DNA of 41,806 bases from the NCBI RefSeq assembly GCF_002095435.2, contig NZ_MJEJ02000017.1, positions 1-41,806 of the forward strand. The letters run 5' to 3'. This stretch comes from Williamsia sp. 1138. GTDB lineage: Bacteria; Actinomycetota; Actinomycetes; Mycobacteriales; Mycobacteriaceae. The position numbers were made by a program, and so were the translations under genes. Below the pieces are notes generated by a model that worked only from the letters and a program-made list of their open reading frames with translations, made no database searches and was not told the origin of the DNA. Shown piece by piece: positions 1-9,423 of the stretch. Positions within the stretch are counted from its first letter, which is position 1. Every line of letters begins with the position of its first letter.

Positions 1-46
1 CCTCAGTGTGACTCTTGTGTTGCCGCTCTGGCGGTGGTTGGGTCCT

Positions 47-140
47 GATCACCTGGTGTTTGGCTCTTGATGGGCCTACCGGCATCACCATCAAAGGGTG
101 AGGTCTGGTCTCCAAAAGTTGTGCCAACACCAGGTGTGAT
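47..140 (+). ncRNA. Structured left end of the IS; candidate bridge RNA
   Basis: Nested inverted repeats fill this stretch. CACCTGGTGTT (50-60) pairs perfectly with AACACCAGGTG (126-136). Inside them TTGATGG (67-73) pairs with CCATCAA (88-94), enclosing GCC (74-76) and GGC (81-83). In the IS110 group the non-coding left end upstream of the transposase is known to encode a bridge RNA with two internal loops that read target and donor DNA. The position fits that role. The assignment is inference; expression and loop complementarity cannot be seen here. Confidence 0.35.
112..121. repeat. Left copy of 10-bp inverted repeat of the IS
   Basis: CCAAAAGTTG is the exact reverse complement of CAACTTTTGG at 1315-1324. 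It could be a subterminal inverted repeat, as found in the IS1111 branch of the IS110 family. It lies inside the larger hairpin at 50-136, so it need not mark the outer end. Confidence 0.4.
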
Positions 141-250
141 GGACCGACCGATGTGGCTTGATAGGAGCGTGGCACCGCCCCCAACTGAGGATTGCCCACC
201 GGCCGGCCCAACCGTCCCTGTCCCTGTTTCTGAATCAGGAGGCAACCACC

Positions 251-1306
251 ATGGTTGTTGTTGGAGTCGATGTACACAAGTCCACTCACACATTCGTCGC
301 CGTCGATTCCGTCGGCAAGAAGCTAGGCCACCTCACCTCTGCGGCCACCACCGAAGGGCACCACACAGCGATCAACTGGGCACTCACCGAGTTCGGTGGC
401 GATCTGGTGTGGGGTATCGAGGACTGCCGGCAGATGTCGACCCGCCTCGAGCGCGACCTGCTCGGCGCCGGCCAGACCGCGGTGCGCGTACCCACCAAGT
501 TGATGGCCCAAGCCCGCTCCAGCGCTCGCACCCGCGGCAAGTCAGATCCCATCGACGCCCTGGCCGTGGCGCGAGCGGTACTACGCGAACCGGACCTGCC
601 CGCCGCTGGCGCCGACCCCCAATCCCGCGAGTTACGGCTCCTCGTCGACTACCGGGAAGTCGCTGTCGCCCAACGCACTGCGTCAATCAACCGACTGCTG
701 TGGCGGGTCCATGAGATCAATCCCGCCTACGCTCCCAAACCCCGGTCGCTGAGCATGAACAAGCACCAAAAAATACTCGCCACCCATCTCGCGAACCACA
801 CCAGCCTCCTCGCCGACATCGCCCGCGCGGAACTCGACGACATCATCTCGCTGACAGCCCGGATCAACAAGCTCGCCACCGAGATCGGCAAGCGAGTACG
901 CCAACTGGTGCCGACCTTGCTCGAGTTGCCCGGCTGTGCCGAACTGACCGCCGGCAAAATCGTCGGCGAAACCGCCGGCATCTCCCGCTTCCGCTCCGCC
1001 GACGCCTACGCCAGCTACGCCGGCACAGCACCCATCCCCGTCTGGTCCGGCAACAGCGCCGGCCGCGTGCGACTACCCCGACACGGCAACCGACAGCTCA
1101 ATACCGCACTGCACCGCATCGCCCTGACCCAAATCCGCCTCGAAGACTCCGACGGCTACACCTACTACCGCAACCGCCTCGCCGCCAACGACACCAAAAC
1201 TTCAGCCCTACGGTGCCTGCGACGACGACTCATCCGCACCGTCTACCAACGACTCACCACCGACGCCCACACGCACCCCGCACCGACCGAACAAGCCGCC
1301 GCTTGA
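251..1306 (+). CDS. IS110-family transposase
   Basis: This 351-residue protein is a DEDD-type recombinase that would move the element by excision and site-specific insertion guided by RNA. The N-terminal RuvC-like part shows the four acidic residues: D7 (GVDVHK), E57 (GIEDC), D99 and D102 (GKSDPIDALAVARA). The C-terminal transposase_20 part begins near LLELPGCAELTAGKI and contains the serine-bearing stretch WSGNSAGRVRLPRHGNRQLN. The ATG at 251 was chosen because TCAGGAGG lies just upstream and the protein then begins with the family's usual strand. The frame stays open further upstream to 158, but that part has no family resemblance. The gene is full length with no frameshift, so it may be active. 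Confidence 0.93.
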   Translation: MVVVGVDVHKSTHTFVAVDSVGKKLGHLTSAATTEGHHTAINWALTEFGGDLVWGIEDCRQMSTRLERDLLGAGQTAVRVPTKLMAQARSSARTRGKSDPIDALAVARAVLREPDLPAAGADPQSRELRLLVDYREVAVAQRTASINRLLWRVHEINPAYAPKPRSLSMNKHQKILATHLANHTSLLADIARAELDDIISLTARINKLATEIGKRVRQLVPTLLELPGCAELTAGKIVGETAGISRFRSADAYASYAGTAPIPVWSGNSAGRVRLPRHGNRQLNTALHRIALTQIRLEDSDGYTYYRNRLAANDTKTSALRCLRRRLIRTVYQRLTTDAHTHPAPTEQAAA

Positions 1307-1314
1307 CATAGGAG

Positions 1315-1324
1315 CAACTTTTGG
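1315..1324. repeat. Right copy of 10-bp inverted repeat of the IS
   Basis: CAACTTTTGG begins eight bases after the transposase stop codon and is the reverse complement of 112-121. It overlaps the left arm of the hairpin at 1319-1355. Confidence 0.4.
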
Positions 1325-1355
1325 CGGAGCCCACCTGGGCTTTCGGTCGCCAAAA
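1319..1355. terminator. Hairpin between the transposase and efeB; possible two-way terminator
   Basis: TTTTGGCG (1319-1326) and CGCCAAAA (1348-1355) form a perfect 8-bp stem. A second small stem, GCCC/GGGC, lies inside it (1329-1340). The genes on either side converge, and the arms end in T and A runs, as in a bidirectional terminator. It could instead be part of the IS right end or the palindromic target the IS entered. Confidence 0.5.
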
Positions 1356-1379
1356 CAACCCATCATCGGGGGTCGGGGG

Positions 1380-2714
1380 TCATTCGAAGAGATGCTGACC
1401 CCAGTATTCGCCTTCTTGCAGGCCCGGGGGACAGGCGAACAACGCGGTGCCGGTGTGCATGAGGTACTCCATCATGGCGTCCTTGCTCGCCAGCGCCCGC
1501 TGCATCGGGACGAACTGGGTGTGCGCGTCGCGGCAATAGGCGATGAAGAACAGGCCGGCATCGAGGTGACCGAAGCCGTCTGATCCGTCTGTGAAGTTGT
1601 AGCCGCGCCGCAGGATCCGGACGCCGTTCAGATTGTCCGGATGAGCCAGGCGCACATGGGCATTGCGTGCTATCAACGGCCCGGTGCCATCGCCGATGTT
1701 GAAGTCCGGGTCGTCGAACTCGTCGACCTTGCCCAGCGGGGCGCCGTTGCCTTTGAACCGTCCGACGATCTGTTCCTGCTCCAGCAGCATCGCCCGGTCC
1801 CATGGTTCGATGTCCATCCGGATGCGACGGGCCACGAGGTAGGTGCCACCGGTCATCCACTGTGCGCCCGGCGGATTGTCGGAGTCTGCGACCCAGACGT
1901 GCTGGTCGAGTGCCGCCGTGTCACTGGCTTTGATGTTCGCGGTTCCGTCTTTGAAGCCGAACATGTTTCGCGGTGTTGCCTGCGCCGTTGTCGTCGACGA
2001 CGTGCGCCCGAACCCGAGCTGTGACCACCGCACGCTGACCACTCCGAAACCCATGCGAGCAAGATTCCGGATCGCGTGTACCGCGACCTGGGGGTCGTCG
2101 GAGCAGGCCTGGACGCCGATGTCACCGAAGCTTCGCGGACGTTCGATCGCGTCGGCGACGAAGGCCGGCAGATCCTGGAGTGCAGCAGGCTTCCGGTCGG
2201 CGAGACCGAAGCGGTCGACGCCGGTCGGGTTGGCGGCGCTCGGTCCGAACAACCCCGGTCCGAAGCCGATGGTCAACGTCAGCGAAGCGGCCGAAAGACC
2301 CAGCGCCTCACCGGTGTCGGCCGGAGGCGTGTAGTCACCCAGGTCGAGGGCGCCGCCTTCGACGGTGTCCAGGCCCCGTGTCATTCGTTCGGCCGCGGCG
2401 GTCCACCGTTTGAGCATGTCGATCAGCTCGTCGCGGTCGTCGGTGATCACGTCGAACGACGCGAAATGCAGCCGGTCCTGCGCCTCGGTGATGATCCCTG
2501 CCTGGCGCCGGCCGAAGAAGGGGACGACGTGCGCGTCTGCGTCGGCCACCGATTCGGCTGCGGTCGAGCGACCCACCACAACACCACCTGCCGCGGCGGC
2601 AGCGACCGCCCCGACCCCGGCGGCGCCGAGCACCACACGGCGGCTCACGCCTGTGCGGTGCTCGGTGCCTGATGACGTCGTCTCGTCGATCGGGTCGCCT
2701 TCGGGTTCGGTCAT
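1380..2714 (-). CDS. efeB: Deferrochelatase/DyP-type heme peroxidase EfeB
   Basis: A 444-residue DyP-type peroxidase exported folded with its heme by the Tat system. In the EfeUOB system it is thought to oxidise Fe(II) with peroxide outside the membrane, and it has also been credited with removing iron from heme. The N-terminus carries a twin-arginine motif (S24-R25-R26-V27-V28-L29) followed by an Ala/Gly/Val-rich segment. The family signature GFKDG is at residues 253-257, with D256 the catalytic acid. The heme-ligand region is NAHVRLAHP (351-359) and a late RRGYNF (369-374) follows. It is the last gene of the operon, 16 bases after efeO. The C-terminus is complete, so the IS next to it has not truncated it. 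Confidence 0.95.
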   Translation of the reverse strand: MTEPEGDPIDETTSSGTEHRTGVSRRVVLGAAGVGAVAAAAAGGVVVGRSTAAESVADADAHVVPFFGRRQAGIITEAQDRLHFASFDVITDDRDELIDMLKRWTAAAERMTRGLDTVEGGALDLGDYTPPADTGEALGLSAASLTLTIGFGPGLFGPSAANPTGVDRFGLADRKPAALQDLPAFVADAIERPRSFGDIGVQACSDDPQVAVHAIRNLARMGFGVVSVRWSQLGFGRTSSTTTAQATPRNMFGFKDGTANIKASDTAALDQHVWVADSDNPPGAQWMTGGTYLVARRIRMDIEPWDRAMLLEQEQIVGRFKGNGAPLGKVDEFDDPDFNIGDGTGPLIARNAHVRLAHPDNLNGVRILRRGYNFTDGSDGFGHLDAGLFFIAYCRDAHTQFVPMQRALASKDAMMEYLMHTGTALFACPPGLQEGEYWGQHLFE

Positions 2715-2730
2715 GAATGCGCTGCCCGGG

Positions 2731-3951
2731 TCACGACTGGCCCATCACCAATCCGGGGACGAGGCTCAGGCTCTGCGAGAGCGCATCGATCTGATCGGAG
2801 AAGGTCTTGCGGGCTTCTTCGGGTACCTGGTCGTACGACTGGAAGCCGTCTGCGGTCTGGTATTGCTCGATCGAGGTGCGGACCGCCGCGAACTGAGCCG
2901 TGATCTTGTCCATGAGCTCGGGATTCTTGGCAGAGATGATCGGCTGCATCGCCGCGATGAGGGTTTCGGAGCCGTCGACGTTGGCCGCGAAGTCCCACAG
3001 ATCGGTGTGGCTGTAGCGGTCTTCCTCGCCGCCGACCTTGGTGGCTGCGACCTCGTCGATGAGCGCCTGGGGACCCTTGACGAACGAACCGGTCTCGAAG
3101 GTGAAGTCGGTCTTGTCGACTTCTTCCTTCAGGGTGTTGACGTTGGCCAGCAATGCATCCGCAGCCTTGTCGGCTTCGGCTTTGTTGTCGGTCGCGATCG
3201 CGTTGTCGAAGTCGGCCTGGGTCACGTCGCCTGGGTTGTCACCGATGTCGGCCTGCTGCGGAGCCCACAGGAATCGCTCGAGACGATGAAAGCCGGTGAA
3301 CGGCTGCGCACCGTCTTCGGTGTCGTCCCAACGCATGTCGATCGCGGGGTCGAGATCGGGGAACGACTCCGCCACCGGCTCGATGCGTTCGTAGAACGTA
3401 CGGGTCAGGCCGAACTGGTTCTTGGCGGCTTCGAGGTCGCCTGCCTTCACCGCGGCGGTGAACGTCGCGGTCTGCGCCGCCAACCCGTTGACCTGGCCAC
3501 GGACGTAGTCGAGGTACGAAGCCTTGGCCTGCTCGACGTCCGCGGGAGCCTTCGCCTTCTCCTTGGTCTCACCTGTGACGTTGAGTTCGGTGCGGATGCC
3601 GGTACCGACCATGCCCGGCTTGCAGGCGGTCTCGTACTTTCCGGGCTCGACGATCTCCACGGTGAGCTTGCCGGTCAGGCCTGGGCCGATGTTCTCGACC
3701 TCGCCGAGCACCCGGTTGTTGTTGCCGTACACGTAGAACTCGGTGACCTTGTCGCCGTTGTTGGTGACGTTGAACGAGACGTTGCCGGTCTCGGCGTCGG
3801 TGCTCGCGAGATCGCAGCTGTCGTCGGTGGTGCTCACCGCGATATCGCCTTCGGAGGCCTCGGTCTTGTCGGTACAGGCCGCCAGGACGAGCGGACCGGC
3901 GACCGCCGCGCACATCAGTGCCACGACCTTCGTGGATCGGGTTCGTTTCAT
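2731..3951 (-). CDS. efeO: Iron uptake lipoprotein EfeO
   Basis: A 406-residue surface protein that hands iron to the EfeU permease. A signal peptide ends in LAAC with the lipid-bearing C26, so it should be membrane-anchored. Residues about 35-127 form the cupredoxin-like domain (C46; C110-K-P-G-M114). Residues about 140-400 form the M75 imelysin-type domain, with the HxxE metal motif H222-R-L-E225. It lies between efeU and efeB on the same strand with short gaps, so the three genes should be one transcript under the iron-responsive box upstream of efeU. The two-domain form is the longer type of EfeO. Confidence 0.95.
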   Translation of the reverse strand: MKRTRSTKVVALMCAAVAGPLVLAACTDKTEASEGDIAVSTTDDSCDLASTDAETGNVSFNVTNNGDKVTEFYVYGNNNRVLGEVENIGPGLTGKLTVEIVEPGKYETACKPGMVGTGIRTELNVTGETKEKAKAPADVEQAKASYLDYVRGQVNGLAAQTATFTAAVKAGDLEAAKNQFGLTRTFYERIEPVAESFPDLDPAIDMRWDDTEDGAQPFTGFHRLERFLWAPQQADIGDNPGDVTQADFDNAIATDNKAEADKAADALLANVNTLKEEVDKTDFTFETGSFVKGPQALIDEVAATKVGGEEDRYSHTDLWDFAANVDGSETLIAAMQPIISAKNPELMDKITAQFAAVRTSIEQYQTADGFQSYDQVPEEARKTFSDQIDALSQSLSLVPGLVMGQS

Positions 3952-3982
3952 GGGGAGTGCTGCCTTTCGTAGATGACCGGAG

Positions 3983-4873
3983 CTAGGCGACGGCCGAGGT
4001 GGGGGTTGGTTGGGCCGGCGCGGGCTTCGTACGTCGCGGCCACAGGAACGCGGTCATGACCACGATGAGATAGGTCGCCCATCCGACCACCTGCAAGACG
4101 GTGGGATCGGGACGGAAGTTGAAGATCCCGGCAAAAATTGTTCCGTACCACGAGGATTGGTCGTACCAGGACGTCAGGTCGAACGCTGTGTTCGACAGGC
4201 CGGGCAACCAGCCGACGGTCTGCAGGGCGCGAATGGCGTAGGCCAGCATGCCGGCGGCGACGAACACCAGGAAAACCCCGGTGTAGGTGAAGAACTTCTG
4301 GAAGTTGATCCGGACGGTTCCCTGGTAGAGCAGGACTGTCAGGACGACGGCGATCAGCACGCCGAGTATCAACCCGACCAGAGGCCAGCTGCTGCCCGAG
4401 GTGTTCTCGGCGTAACCGACCATCAGCAGTGCGGTCTCGACGCCCTCGCGACCCACCGCCAGGAACGAGAGCAGCACCACTGCGCCGGAACCGACTTCCA
4501 GGGCCCGGGCCATCGATTCCTTCAGCTCGCCGGAGATGGAGGCGGCCGCACGCTTCATCCACAACACCATGAAGGTCACGATCACCACGGCGGCGAGCGA
4601 CGAGACCCCGGCGATCGCCTCTGCGGTCAACCCGGTGACGGTGGAGGTTCCGTAGTGGATCACCGCGAAGATGATCAACACCATCGCGATCGCGGCGCCG
4701 ACCCCTACCCATACCCACTTCAGTGCGTCACGTCGATCAGACTTCACGAGAAACGCGACCAGGATCATCACCACGATGCCGGCCTCGAGGCCCTCGCGGA
4801 CGCCGATGAGGCCACTCCCGAAGAGCTGGGTCGCGACCGAAGGCCCGGAGCTGCCCGCAGCTATGTTCAACAA
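3983..4873 (-). CDS. efeU: FTR1-family iron permease EfeU
   Basis: A 296-residue inner-membrane iron permease with about seven hydrophobic spans. Two copies of the iron-binding RExxE motif are visible: R26-E-G-L-E30 in the first span and R142-E-G-V-E146 in the fourth. These carry oxidised iron across the membrane in Ftr1-type permeases. The start is a TTG at 4873, picked because AGGAG lies seven bases upstream; a second TTG follows directly and would shorten the protein by one residue. It is the first gene of efeUOB, and the promoter region upstream contains a DtxR/IdeR-like palindrome, so repression by iron is expected. Confidence 0.94.
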   Translation of the reverse strand: MLNIAAGSSGPSVATQLFGSGLIGVREGLEAGIVVMILVAFLVKSDRRDALKWVWVGVGAAIAMVLIIFAVIHYGTSTVTGLTAEAIAGVSSLAAVVIVTFMVLWMKRAAASISGELKESMARALEVGSGAVVLLSFLAVGREGVETALLMVGYAENTSGSSWPLVGLILGVLIAVVLTVLLYQGTVRINFQKFFTYTGVFLVFVAAGMLAYAIRALQTVGWLPGLSNTAFDLTSWYDQSSWYGTIFAGIFNFRPDPTVLQVVGWATYLIVVMTAFLWPRRTKPAPAQPTPTSAVA

Positions 4874-4895
4874 AAGTCAGCTCCTCTAGGGATCG

Positions 4896-4914
4896 TTAGG
4901 GTCGCATTGCCTAA
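4896..4914. promoter_or_regulatory. DtxR/IdeR-like iron box upstream of efeUOB
   Basis: TTAGG, nine bases, then CCTAA: a 19-bp site with both outer half-sites matching the known IdeR/DtxR consensus exactly. The central bases match poorly. It is 23 bases upstream of the efeU start codon, where a repressor would block transcription. Confidence 0.65.
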
Positions 4915-5171
4915 CCGAGCGATCGTAGCGCGCAAATAGGGGAACCAAAACCGGGGCCGGAGAGTTGGTCCCTAAAGAGAGCAATGTCCAATTTTCGCGC
5001 TGACCTGCGAATTCGTACATAACGGACATTTGGCCCGGGCTCAGGTCTGACGGGGCCCGCGATTTGATACCCGTGATCGACGTGTCGATCAGGCACAGTG
5101 GAACGGGACCACATCGGGTGGTCGAATGCGTGAGATGAAGTACTCCAGGTGTGCAGACGGTGAGGAACAAG

Positions 5172-5948
5172 GTGGCGACAGTAGTGCGGGGCGGGCGGGC
5201 CGGTCGTAGGAGTTCCGTCTTCGGCCGGGTCGCCGGTGCGATCGCGGTGGCGTCGGCGGCGCTGATGACCACGAGTTGCCTCGACCTGCCGTCGAAGCCG
5301 GACGTCGCCATCCCCGATGGTATTCCTCCCAGCCCCGGCGCGCCGGTCCCGTACTTCGACATCAACACCCCCGGCCGGACCGCAGAGCTGTTGCGGGACT
5401 GGGCGACCCCGATCGCCGAACAGACGAAGATCCCGTTGGTCTCGCTCCAGGCTTACGGCAACGCGGCGGAGATACAGCGACAGCAGCACCCCGAATGCGG
5501 CATCTCGTGGACCACTCTGGCGGGCATCGCGGGGGTCGAGAGCAAGCACGGGACGTATCGCGGGTCGCAGATCGCGGCAAACGGCGACGTCTCGCCCGAG
5601 ATCCGCGGAGTACCCCTGGACGGCACCTCCGGGAACGCCCACATCGCCGACACGGACTCCGGAACCCTCGACGGCGACGACCAGCTCGACCGCGCCATGG
5701 GTCCGTTCCAGTTCATCCCCACCACCTGGGAGCGATACGGGGTCGACGCCAACGGTGACGGCCGCGCCGACATGGACAACATCGACGATGCCGCGCTGTC
5801 GGCCGCTCGGTACCTGTGCGTGTCCGGAGGCGACCTGACCACGCCGCAGGGATGGGAAGACGCCGTGAAGGTCTACAACAACTCGATGCAGTACGTCTTG
5901 GACGTCCGAGATCACGCCAATGCCTACTCGGTCAATGTGGCCTACTGA
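5172..5948 (+). CDS. lpqU: Lytic murein transglycosylase, probable lipoprotein LpqU
   Basis: This protein of about 258 residues probably cleaves peptidoglycan glycan strands at the cell surface. After a basic N-terminus and a hydrophobic stretch it has MTTSC, a weak lipobox. The lytic transglycosylase domain shows GIAGVESKHG (the Glu is the likely catalytic acid), AMGPFQFIPTTW and a late VKVYNNSMQYV. The gene lies directly upstream of eno, exactly as Rv1022 (lpqU) precedes eno in M. tuberculosis. The GTG at 5172 has GAGG six bases upstream; GTG codons at 5151 and 5160 in the same frame are alternatives. It is divergent from efeU. Confidence 0.85.
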   Translation: MATVVRGGRAGRRSSVFGRVAGAIAVASAALMTTSCLDLPSKPDVAIPDGIPPSPGAPVPYFDINTPGRTAELLRDWATPIAEQTKIPLVSLQAYGNAAEIQRQQHPECGISWTTLAGIAGVESKHGTYRGSQIAANGDVSPEIRGVPLDGTSGNAHIADTDSGTLDGDDQLDRAMGPFQFIPTTWERYGVDANGDGRADMDNIDDAALSAARYLCVSGGDLTTPQGWEDAVKVYNNSMQYVLDVRDHANAYSVNVAY

Positions 5949-7361
<1,413 letters not shown>

Positions 7362-7394
7362 GCGGACGACGACGGACCGGTGGACAGATGAGTG

Positions 7395-7940
7395 ATGGCT
7401 GAAAGGTCGAATCGGAGGCGCAGTCCTGCCGACGTCGGCAAGGGTCCGACTCGGACCACCTCACGCAGAGCTGCACGGGGTGGCCCGTCTCGGTCGCGCG
7501 CGACGGTGCGCGACCGGGTCACGCCATCGCTCACCCTGCCGCGTGGCGCGGCGTCGCTGTCGTCGCGGTGGGAGAGCATCAACCCCAAACGAGCCGTCGT
7601 GTTGGCTGCGGTGCTGAGCCTGCTGGCGCTGACTCTCGCCGTTCCGATGCGTACCTATTTCTCGCAGCAGACCGAGTTCGACGAACTCCGTTCGAGTAAC
7701 GCGCAACTCCAGAGCGAGGTGCGTGACTACGAGGAGAAGGTCGCCGAACAGAACGATCCGGCGTACATCGAGGCGCAGGCCCGTGAGCGCCTGCAGTTCG
7801 TGATGCCAGGGGAGAAGCCGTTGTTGATGCAGTACCCCGTTCCGCCGGCAAAGTCGGACGAAGAGCGCAAAGCAGAGAAGCAGGCCGGTAACCCCTGGTA
7901 CACCAATCTGTGGAATTCGGTATCGGCACCCGAGAAATGA
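7395..7940 (+). CDS. Septum formation initiator, FtsB/DivIC-like
   Basis: A 181-residue single-pass membrane protein of the FtsB/DivIC type, part of the divisome subcomplex with FtsL and FtsQ. It has a long basic, disordered N-terminus, one membrane span (about residues 58-78, AVVLAAVLSLLALTLAVP) and a coiled coil after it (QTEFDELRSSNAQLQSEVRDY, in part), followed by the family's DPAYIEAQARERLQFVMPGE segment. It lies downstream of eno, matching Rv1024. An in-frame GTG one codon earlier (7392) is possible. Its stop overlaps the next start (ATGATG/TGA), so the two are probably translationally coupled. Confidence 0.9.
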   Translation: MAERSNRRRSPADVGKGPTRTTSRRAARGGPSRSRATVRDRVTPSLTLPRGAASLSSRWESINPKRAVVLAAVLSLLALTLAVPMRTYFSQQTEFDELRSSNAQLQSEVRDYEEKVAEQNDPAYIEAQARERLQFVMPGEKPLLMQYPVPPAKSDEERKAEKQAGNPWYTNLWNSVSAPEK

Positions 7941-8473
7941 TGTCTGCTTCCGAACCGAACTCTGCTGTCTCGCAGGATGATCTGGATGTGGTGGCAGGGC
8001 AGCTGGGTCGCGTCCCGCGTGGGGTGCTCGAGATCGCCTTCCGCACACCCGACGGGCAGCCCGCTGTTGTCAAGACCGCGCCGCGGCTGCCGGACGGCAC
8101 GCCGTTCCCGACGCTGTTCTATCTGACTGATCCACGGCTCACCGCGGAGGCCAGCCGTCAGGAATCAGGTGGGGTCATGCGGGAGATGAGTGCCCGTCTC
8201 CTCGAAGATCCTGACCTCGCGGCGCACTATCGACGGGCGCACGAGTCGTACCTGGCCGAACGCGACGCCATCGAAGAACTCGGCACCGACTTCACCGGTG
8301 GCGGCATGCCTGATCGGGTCAAGTGTCTGCATGTTCTGATCGCGCACTCGCTGGCGAAAGGCCCAGGAGTGAACCCTCTCGGCGATGAAGCGGTTTCCCT
8401 GGCCGCGGAGGCCGGCCTCCGCGGGACGGCCATCCCCGCGGACTGGCCGCCGGTGCGGACGCCGACCGAATGA
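7937..8473 (+). CDS. DUF501 family protein
   Basis: A 178-residue protein of the DUF501 family, function unknown, present in most actinobacteria at this same place between the FtsB-like gene and ppx (Rv1025 in M. tuberculosis). Family-like segments are QLGRVPRGVLEIAFRTPDGQPAVVKTAPRLPDGTPFPTLFYLTDP (in part) near the N-terminus and GGMPDRVKCLHVLIAHSLA near the C-terminus, where the C and H residues look conserved. There is no signal peptide or membrane span. Overlaps with both neighbours imply one transcript. The ATG at 7937 overlaps the upstream stop; the ATG at 7940 is equally possible. Confidence 0.88.
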   Translation: MMSASEPNSAVSQDDLDVVAGQLGRVPRGVLEIAFRTPDGQPAVVKTAPRLPDGTPFPTLFYLTDPRLTAEASRQESGGVMREMSARLLEDPDLAAHYRRAHESYLAERDAIEELGTDFTGGGMPDRVKCLHVLIAHSLAKGPGVNPLGDEAVSLAAEAGLRGTAIPADWPPVRTPTE

Positions 8474-9423
8474 CGGAGATCGTCGCAGCCGTGGACTGCG
8501 GTACCAACTCGATCAGGCTTCTCGTCGCGCGTGCAGGTGACGGCGGGCTCGTGGATCTGCATCGGGAGATGCGAGTGGTACGACTCGGTCAAGGTGTCGA
8601 TGCCACCGGCTCCTTCGCCGACGAGGCGATCGAGCGCACTCGCGTGGCCCTGACCGACTATGTGGCAACGATGAAGCAACATGGGGTCGGCGCGGTACGG
8701 ATGGTGGCGACGTCGGCGTCCCGCGATGCCTCCAATCGCGACGACTTCTTTGCGATGACCCGCGATCTGTTGGGACAGGTTGTACCGGGAAGCGTTGCCG
8801 AAGTGATCACCGGTGATGAGGAGGCACGGCTCTCGTTTGCCGGTGCCGTCGGCGACCTGGACCCGGCGCAGGGGCCGTTTGTGGTGGTAGATCTCGGTGG
8901 GGGCTCCACCGAGGTGGTCGTCGGGGACTCCGACGGTGTGCACGCGGCATATTCGGCGAACATCGGCTGTGTACGCCTCACCGAACGATGCCTGCACAGC
9001 GATCCGCCGACCGACGAGGAGATCTCGGCCGCACGATCGGTCATCGAGGAGCTTCTGGGCGACGCCTTCTCTCGGGTATCGGTCGACGGCGTACGCACGT
9101 TTGTCGGGGTCGCAGGCACCATGACCACTTTGGCCGCCCTGGCCACGGACCTTCCCGTGTACGACCCTGAGCAGATCCATCTCTCACGTGTCGACTTCCG
9201 ATCTCTGTCGGACGTCTGCTGGCGTCTGGTCCGGATGTCGCGCAGCGAGCGGGCGGCACTCGGGCCCATGCACGAGGGGCGCGTCGACGTCATCGGCGGA
9301 GGCTCGCTGGTCACCCTGGAACTGGCTCGAATCGTCGCGGAGAAGACGTCGATCACCGAGTTGGTCGTCTCGGAGCACGACATCCTCGACGGAATAGCCT
9401 TGTCGCTACTGGTCAGCGACTGA
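8470..9423 (+). CDS. ppx: Ppx/GppA-type exopolyphosphatase
   Basis: A 317-residue member of the Ppx/GppA phosphatase family, which removes phosphate from polyphosphate ends or from pppGpp. The ASKHA-fold signatures are AAVDCGTNSIRLLVA at the N-terminus, EVITGDEEARLSF with the likely catalytic Glu, and VVVDLGGGSTEVVVG. It lacks the extra C-terminal domain of the longer E. coli enzymes, as do the short actinobacterial members such as Rv1026. Its ATG overlaps the DUF501 stop (ATGA). Its 3' end overlaps the convergent DUF4395 gene by 11 bases. Which of the two substrates it prefers cannot be told from sequence. Confidence 0.92.
   Translation: MTEIVAAVDCGTNSIRLLVARAGDGGLVDLHREMRVVRLGQGVDATGSFADEAIERTRVALTDYVATMKQHGVGAVRMVATSASRDASNRDDFFAMTRDLLGQVVPGSVAEVITGDEEARLSFAGAVGDLDPAQGPFVVVDLGGGSTEVVVGDSDGVHAAYSANIGCVRLTERCLHSDPPTDEEISAARSVIEELLGDAFSRVSVDGVRTFVGVAGTMTTLAALATDLPVYDPEQIHLSRVDFRSLSDVCWRLVRMSRSERAALGPMHEGRVDVIGGGSLVTLELARIVAEKTSITELVVSEHDILDGIALSLLVSD

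Larger units (their letters stand above)
1..1325 (+). mobile_element. IS110-family insertion sequence; outer limits not certain
   Basis: The region holds one full-length IS110-type transposase gene preceded by about 250 bases of structured non-coding DNA and followed by only a few bases before the next gene. A 10-bp inverted repeat (CCAAAAGTTG at 112-121, CAACTTTTGG at 1315-1324) brackets the gene, and its right copy lies just after the stop codon. No target duplication is expected, since IS110 elements recombine without one. If the long left end belongs to the element, its left limit is at or before base 1, so the element may start outside the window. It sits downstream of efeB without breaking that gene. 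Confidence 0.75.

Noticed and set aside
2365-3972. Long open frame of 535 codons on the plus strand opposite efeO
   Set aside because: It is antisense to efeB and efeO, whose domains, signal peptide and lipobox are clear; high GC content opens opposite frames.
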